Assembly: GCF_029961765.1 (NCBI RefSeq)
Contig: NZ_CP124681.1
Location: 2,852,001-2,916,000, forward strand
From: Nocardioides sp. QY071
Lineage (GTDB): Bacteria; Actinomycetota; Actinomycetes; Propionibacteriales; Nocardioidaceae
Length of the DNA: 64,000 nt
Reading direction: 5' to 3'
Shown here: positions 60,174 through 64,000 of the stretch, one piece after another
Position numbering within the stretch: position 1 is the first letter of the stretch
Layout of the letters: each line of letters starts with the position of its first letter
The notes under the pieces: model-generated
Seen by the model: the letters and a program-made list of their open reading frames with translations, nothing else
Told to the model about the DNA's origin: nothing
Database searches by the model: none
Program-made: the position numbers and the translations under genes

Positions 60174-60184
60174 GGAGCACGGAC

Positions 60185-61195
60185 ATGGACTTCCTCTTCA
60201 CCCCCGAGCAGGACGAGGCCGCCGAGCTGGCCGCGCAGATCCTCGCTGACAAGACCACCAACGAGCGGCTCAAGGAGGTCGAGGCCGGCGGCGACCGGTT
60301 CGACCGCGACCTGTGGGCGACGCTGGGCGACGCCTTCGACTGGACCGAGCTGGACCTGGTCATGGTCGCGCGCGTGCTGGTCGAGTGCGGCAAGCGCGTC
60401 GCACCCGTGCCGCTGGCCGTGCACGCCGCCTGCCTCGCCGCGCTCGGTGACGCCGCCGACTCGGGCAAGCTGTACGCCGCCGCGGTGGCCGAGGAGCGCG
60501 CGCACCTGCCCGCCTCCCCGACCGTCACGGCGGACGCGTCCGGTGCGCTGAGCGGGACCAAGACCCTGGTCCGGGCCGGCATGGCTGCCGACGCGCTGCT
60601 CGTCACCGCAACCGGTCCGTCCGGAGTGGGCGTCCACCTCGTCGACGCGACGGCGCCCGGCGTCGAGCGGGTCGCGCAGAGGACCAGCGACGGCGACGTG
60701 GCTGCGCTGGTGACCTTCTCCGGCGCCGCGGCCACCCAGGTCGGCGGGCCGGAGGCGCCCGAGCGCCTCGGCCAGCTCCTCGTCGCGCTCGCCGCGGCCG
60801 AGCAGCTCGGCGTGACCGAGGGTGCGCTGCGGCTGACCTCGGAGTACGCCAAGACCCGCGAGCAGTTCGGTCGCCCGATCGGCACCTTCCAGGCCGTCTC
60901 GCAGCGCCTGGCCGACGGGTTCATCGACGTCCTCGGCCAGCGACTCACGCTGTGGCAGGCGATCTGGCGCCTCGAGGAGGGCCTGCCGGCCGCGACCGAG
61001 GTCGCGACCGCGAAGCTCTGGGCCGCCGACGCGGGCCACCGGATCGCGCACACCACGGTCCACGTGCACGGCGGCGTCGGCATCGACCTGGACGGCGAGG
61101 CGCACCGCTACTTCACCAGCGGCAAGCGCTTCGAGTTCCTCTTCGGGGGCGCCACCGAGCAGGCGTTGGCGATCGGCCGCAGCTTCGCGTCCTGA
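60185..61195 (+). CDS. Acyl-CoA dehydrogenase, short partner subunit (FadE28/ChsE1-like)
   Basis: A 336-aa protein. The N-terminal half is shortened and diverged. The C-terminal half retains ACAD helices (TSEYAKTREQFGRPIGTFQAV, LADGFIDVLGQRLTLWQAIW, HVHGGVGIDLDGEAHRYFTSGKRFEFLFGGATEQ). Such short subunits form alpha2beta2 enzymes with a FadE29-like partner in sterol side-chain degradation. The exact step cannot be fixed from sequence alone. Confidence 0.82.
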   Translation: MDFLFTPEQDEAAELAAQILADKTTNERLKEVEAGGDRFDRDLWATLGDAFDWTELDLVMVARVLVECGKRVAPVPLAVHAACLAALGDAADSGKLYAAAVAEERAHLPASPTVTADASGALSGTKTLVRAGMAADALLVTATGPSGVGVHLVDATAPGVERVAQRTSDGDVAALVTFSGAAATQVGGPEAPERLGQLLVALAAAEQLGVTEGALRLTSEYAKTREQFGRPIGTFQAVSQRLADGFIDVLGQRLTLWQAIWRLEEGLPAATEVATAKLWAADAGHRIAHTTVHVHGGVGIDLDGEAHRYFTSGKRFEFLFGGATEQALAIGRSFAS

Positions 61196-61223
61196 TCGCC
61201 GGCTGCTGCCCTGAGCCGCCCGG

Positions 61224-62729
61224 TCAGGGCAGCAGCGCCGCGGCCGGTCCCTGCAGCCCGACCGCGAAGAAGCCCTCGTCCAGGTCGGTGTACCAGACCT
61301 GCTGGCGCTCCACGTCCCATGCGGGCTGCGAGAGCGCTGCGCCGCCGTCGGGGCCGGGCTGGTTGAAGTAGCCGACCTCGCGCGGGTGGGCCAGGTCGGA
61401 GATGTCGAAGAGCCGCAGCCCGGAGCCGATCATCGAGCAGCCGGCGATCCGCGGCTCGTCGCGGGTCGGCAGCGAGCAGTAGTGCCCGGTGTAGCTGCGC
61501 ACGATCATCCGGGCGCCGGGGTCGCCCATCACGTCGGCGCGCAGCAGCGGGTCGTGGACCTCGAGCCGCACGTTGGAGACGACGGAGGGCGCTCGCGGGT
61601 CGGTCACGTCGATGATCCGCGCGGCCCCGACCGGGCTCTTCGGCGAGTTGATGCGTGAGAAGTCACCGAACAGGTCGCTGAACTCGTCGACCTCGAGGAC
61701 GTACTGCCGCCCGTCGCGGGTGAACGGCTCGGCGACCTGCGGGATCGACGACTCGTCCCAGGTCAGCCGCGAGAGCGTGCGGATGGCCGGATCCGGGCGA
61801 CGGTCCTGGATGTCGGAGACGTCGAGGACGTCGAGCCCGGCGCCCTCGAGCAGGCCGCCGGTGAGGATGCTGGGGCTGCCGATGTTGGCGACGTACATGG
61901 TGCGGCCGTCGTCGGAGAGCCGCAGCCCGTGGTAGACCACCCCGGTCTTCGTCTTCAGCACGCGCGGTCGCCGCGGGTCGGTGAGGTCGACGGCGGTGAG
62001 CGTGAAGCCCGCGGCGCCGGCGGTCCAGAAGGTCCGGCCGTCGGGCGCGAAGCCGCTCTCGTGGCCCATCACGCCGGACAGCGTCGTGGACATCAGCCGC
62101 GGGTGGCGGCAGTCCTGGCTGGCGTCGTACACGTCGAGCACGCCCGGCGCGGTCGCCAGGGTGCCCATGACGGCGGCGATCAGGCCGCGCTCCTGGTTGA
62201 CCAGCAGCGACTCGTGCGGCTGGAGCATCGCGGGCGTGATCAGGTTGGCCGTCTTCACCGGATGGGCGGGGTCGGTCATGTCGAGCACGACCACGCCCAG
62301 GCCCGCACCGCCGGTGAGCAGGCCCGGCAGGTTGAGGCCGACCATCATGGCCGAGTCGTAGTAGGCGCAGGTGCGGCCGGTGACGTCGGTGTAGCGCTGC
62401 ACCTTGTAGCCGCCCGACCCGAGCGCCGAGCGCTTGCCGTGGTGCCCGACCTGCACCGTGTTGCAGCGGTAGCCCTGGGCCGCGCGCCCCGACGTGTAGT
62501 CGGCCGCCGGCACCCGGCCCTGCTGCGCGGTCTCGGGCAGGTCGCCGGTGGCGCAGGTCGCGCGCGGCACGCCGCTCAGCGACAGGTCGGCCTGCGAGGA
62601 GCCCGCCGTCAGCACCGCCCCGGCGAGGACCACCGTGGCCGCCACCGCGGCGAGCCCCAGCCGGCGTACCGCGTGCGGCCGGCTGCCCGTGCGCTGCGTC
62701 GTGTCCTCGTGCACCATGGCGACCCCCAT
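61224..62729 (-). CDS. Secreted LVIVD-repeat (beta-propeller-like) protein
   Basis: About 501 aa. The signal peptide is RRLGLAAVAATVVLAGAVLTAGSSQA. The mature part repeats short blocks of the type V-D-xx-DP--P-V (LDMTDPAHPVKTA, VDLTDPRRPRVLK, IDVTDPRAPSVVS, FDISDLAHPREVG), the LVIVD pattern of a beta-propeller. Cysteines are scattered, which fits export. No catalytic motif was seen. The start is ATG at 62729 or 62717; an upstream GTG/ATG at 62771 is less likely. Confidence 0.78.
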   Translation of the reverse strand: MGVAMVHEDTTQRTGSRPHAVRRLGLAAVAATVVLAGAVLTAGSSQADLSLSGVPRATCATGDLPETAQQGRVPAADYTSGRAAQGYRCNTVQVGHHGKRSALGSGGYKVQRYTDVTGRTCAYYDSAMMVGLNLPGLLTGGAGLGVVVLDMTDPAHPVKTANLITPAMLQPHESLLVNQERGLIAAVMGTLATAPGVLDVYDASQDCRHPRLMSTTLSGVMGHESGFAPDGRTFWTAGAAGFTLTAVDLTDPRRPRVLKTKTGVVYHGLRLSDDGRTMYVANIGSPSILTGGLLEGAGLDVLDVSDIQDRRPDPAIRTLSRLTWDESSIPQVAEPFTRDGRQYVLEVDEFSDLFGDFSRINSPKSPVGAARIIDVTDPRAPSVVSNVRLEVHDPLLRADVMGDPGARMIVRSYTGHYCSLPTRDEPRIAGCSMIGSGLRLFDISDLAHPREVGYFNQPGPDGGAALSQPAWDVERQQVWYTDLDEGFFAVGLQGPAAALLP

Positions 62730-62814
62730 GTCGTCTGCGGTAGGGCGGCCCCGGCCGCCGAGTGCGCCCACCCTCGCACGGTGACGGCGCTCACGTCGAC
62801 CACCGACCCGTGGC

Positions 62815-62820
62815 TAGTGT
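62815..62820 (+). promoter_or_regulatory. -10 box TAGTGT, leaderless promoter
   Basis: TAGTGT lies 6 nt before the ATG at 62827. Confidence 0.45.
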
Positions 62821-62826
62821 GCGGGC

Positions 62827-63465
62827 ATGGAGCACGCCTCGTTCGTCGATGCCGCCCGGATCGCCCTCGACCTCGCCTCGAGCACCGAGGTGAAGGCCGG
62901 CTGGCTCGAGGAGAGCTCGTGCGCGGGGATGTCCGTGGGCGGCCTGGCGCACCACCTGGTCCAGCAGGCCGGCAACACGGTGCGGCTGCTGGAGATGGAG
63001 CCGGTCGCGGAGCCGCCGATCCCACTGCTGGAGCACTACGCCCGCGCGGCCTGGGTCGAGGCCGGCCCCGACGACGAGGTGAACGTGACGATCCGCGAGG
63101 GTGCCGACGCCGCCGCCGACACCGGGCCGGACGACGTCATCGCGCACGGCACCGCCGCACTCGAGCGCCTGCCCGATCTGCTCCGCGACCACCACCGCCG
63201 GATCCCGGACCAGGTCCGGATCCCCTGGCAGGGCTGGTCACTCTCCACGAGCGACTTCCTCGTCACCCGCGCGATGGAGATCGTCGTGCACGCCGACGAC
63301 CTGGCGAGCAGCGTCGGTGTCGAGACGCCCGACTTCCCCGACGACGTGGTCGCCGACGTCCTCGCTCTGCTGAGCGCGGTCGCCGTACGCCGCCACGGGC
63401 AGGTGGCACTCGTGCGGGCCCTCAGCCGGCCGCAGCGGGCGCCGGGGGACGTCTCGGCCTTCTGA
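62827..63465 (+). CDS. Maleylpyruvate isomerase N-terminal (DinB-like) family protein
   Basis: A 212-aa protein. The helix with SCAGMSVGGLAHHLVQQAGNTVRLLEM and the motif FLVTRAMEIVVHADDLASSVGV, including the E-x-x-x-H pair, match the mycothiol-dependent/DinB fold. It resembles the protein at 47937 in fold but lacks the C-terminal extension. The substrate is unknown. Confidence 0.78.
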   Translation: MEHASFVDAARIALDLASSTEVKAGWLEESSCAGMSVGGLAHHLVQQAGNTVRLLEMEPVAEPPIPLLEHYARAAWVEAGPDDEVNVTIREGADAAADTGPDDVIAHGTAALERLPDLLRDHHRRIPDQVRIPWQGWSLSTSDFLVTRAMEIVVHADDLASSVGVETPDFPDDVVADVLALLSAVAVRRHGQVALVRALSRPQRAPGDVSAF

Positions 63466-63474
63466 GATCCAGGC

Positions 63475-63999
63475 TCAGCCGGTGTAGGGGACCTCGGCGC
63501 GCCAGTCCGCCTCGTCCTGGTCGATCGCGGCCCGCAACGCGCGCGCCACGTTGTCGGGCGCGAACGGGCCCTCCTTCTTGAGCAGGCCGCGAACGGTCAC
63601 CGAGACCGCGCGGATGCCGTCGCCCTTCAGCGTCGCGTCGATGCTGCGCACCAGGTTCTGCACCCCGGCCTTCTGCACGCCCAGTGACGCCGCGCCGAAC
63701 CACGGCGTGTCCGCGGCCATGCTCCCGGTCACCGTGATCCGGCCGCCGGGCCCCATGAACGGACGCGCGGCCTGGAGGACCGAGAGCAGCGCGCCGACGC
63801 CGAGGCGGACGTCCGCGAGCAGCTCGTCGGGGCTCAGGCTCAGCGGGTCCTTCTCGCGGTACGCCGAGGGGTTGAAGTGGACGACGTCGAAGTGACCGAC
63901 GTGCTCCCCCATCCGGGTCACGGCCGCGCGGGTGGCCGCGTCGTCGGTGAGGTCGACGACCGACGAGCCGGCGAGCGCCCCGGCGGCCTCGACCTCGCC
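63475..63999 (-). CDS. Short-chain dehydrogenase/reductase, partial (runs off window)
   Basis: 175 C-terminal residues are visible; the frame is open to the window end. VVDLTDDAATRAAV, HFDVVHFNPSAYREKDPL, ITVTGSMAADTPWFGAASLGVQKAGVQNLV and RAVSVTVRGLLKKEGPF follow SDR topology. The usual Y-x-x-x-K is changed: LGVQKAG has Leu where Tyr is expected, so catalysis is doubtful or atypical. The N-terminal NAD motif is outside the window. Confidence 0.72.
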   Translation of the reverse strand, partial: GEVEAAGALAGSSVVDLTDDAATRAAVTRMGEHVGHFDVVHFNPSAYREKDPLSLSPDELLADVRLGVGALLSVLQAARPFMGPGGRITVTGSMAADTPWFGAASLGVQKAGVQNLVRSIDATLKGDGIRAVSVTVRGLLKKEGPFAPDNVARALRAAIDQDEADWRAEVPYTG

Positions 64000-64000
64000 C

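Overview
This is a high-GC actinobacterial chromosome segment. The gene content (mycothiol-dependent enzyme families, WhiA, RbpA, a Suf operon led by SufR, CtaA/CtaB, an acVLRF1-type release factor, Ksh steroid hydroxylase) and the intergenic repeats point to Nocardioidaceae (Nocardioides/Pimelobacter-like). That placement is an inference, because no rRNA is present. No tRNA, rRNA, CRISPR array, prophage or replication origin was seen.

Layout. 1-2.3 kb: 3' part of an FtsX-type ABC permease. 2.3-5.0 kb: a two-gene HTH/nucleotidyltransferase (toxin-antitoxin-like) operon split by a 1,490-bp IS110 element whose left end encodes a recognisable bridge RNA. 5.0-13.9 kb: ABC-F ATPase, zinc metallopeptidase, kinase-like protein, an ABC-2 exporter with divergent regulator, GNAT, acVLRF1, an SRPBCC protein behind a KstR-like operator, and a secreted protein. 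13.9-20.4 kb: the minus-strand operon sufR-sufB-sufD-Rieske-sufC-sufS-sufU-sufT. 20.6-24.5 kb: two small membrane proteins and an lrp/davA/davB-like amino-acid oxidation set. 24.5-28.1 kb: ABC exporter, ctaA, and convergent ctaB (heme A synthesis). 28.2-33.8 kb: tkt-tal-pgi-pgl. 33.9-42.5 kb: rbpA, then a minus-strand block uvrC-rapZ-yvcK-whiA, gap-pgk-tpiA-secG. 42.5-49.3 kb: a TTC38/StaR-like protein, two Rieske lipoproteins, uvrA behind a LexA box, a mycothiol-dependent isomerase-like gene and an MBL hydrolase. 49.3-52.3 kb: a DUF222-HNH gene cut from its SOS promoter and start codon by an IS30 element, then repeat-rich DNA. 52.3-56.3 kb: NUDIX-VOC fusion, 3-methyladenine glycosylase, GMC oxidase, secreted coiled-coil protein. 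56.3-61.2 kb: steroid genes kshB, a small Cys protein, kshA, and divergent fadE29/fadE28-like genes around a KstR-type operator. 61.2-64 kb: secreted LVIVD-type protein, a maleylpyruvate-isomerase-fold protein and a partial SDR.

The backbone (uvrC to suf) matches the conserved actinobacterial order known from Mycobacterium tuberculosis Rv1420-Rv1466. Differences stand out against it: lrp-davA-davB lies between sufR and the ABC/ctaA genes, and zwf-opcA is missing from the tkt-pgl cluster. Most first genes of transcription units have a TANNNT box 6-7 nt before the start codon, which indicates pervasive leaderless transcription. This pattern was used to choose several start codons.

The most notable finding is the IS110 element. 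Its upstream non-coding region contains two guide loops that match the actual insertion site and the element's own ends. Excising it in silico restores an ATGA overlap between its two flanking genes.
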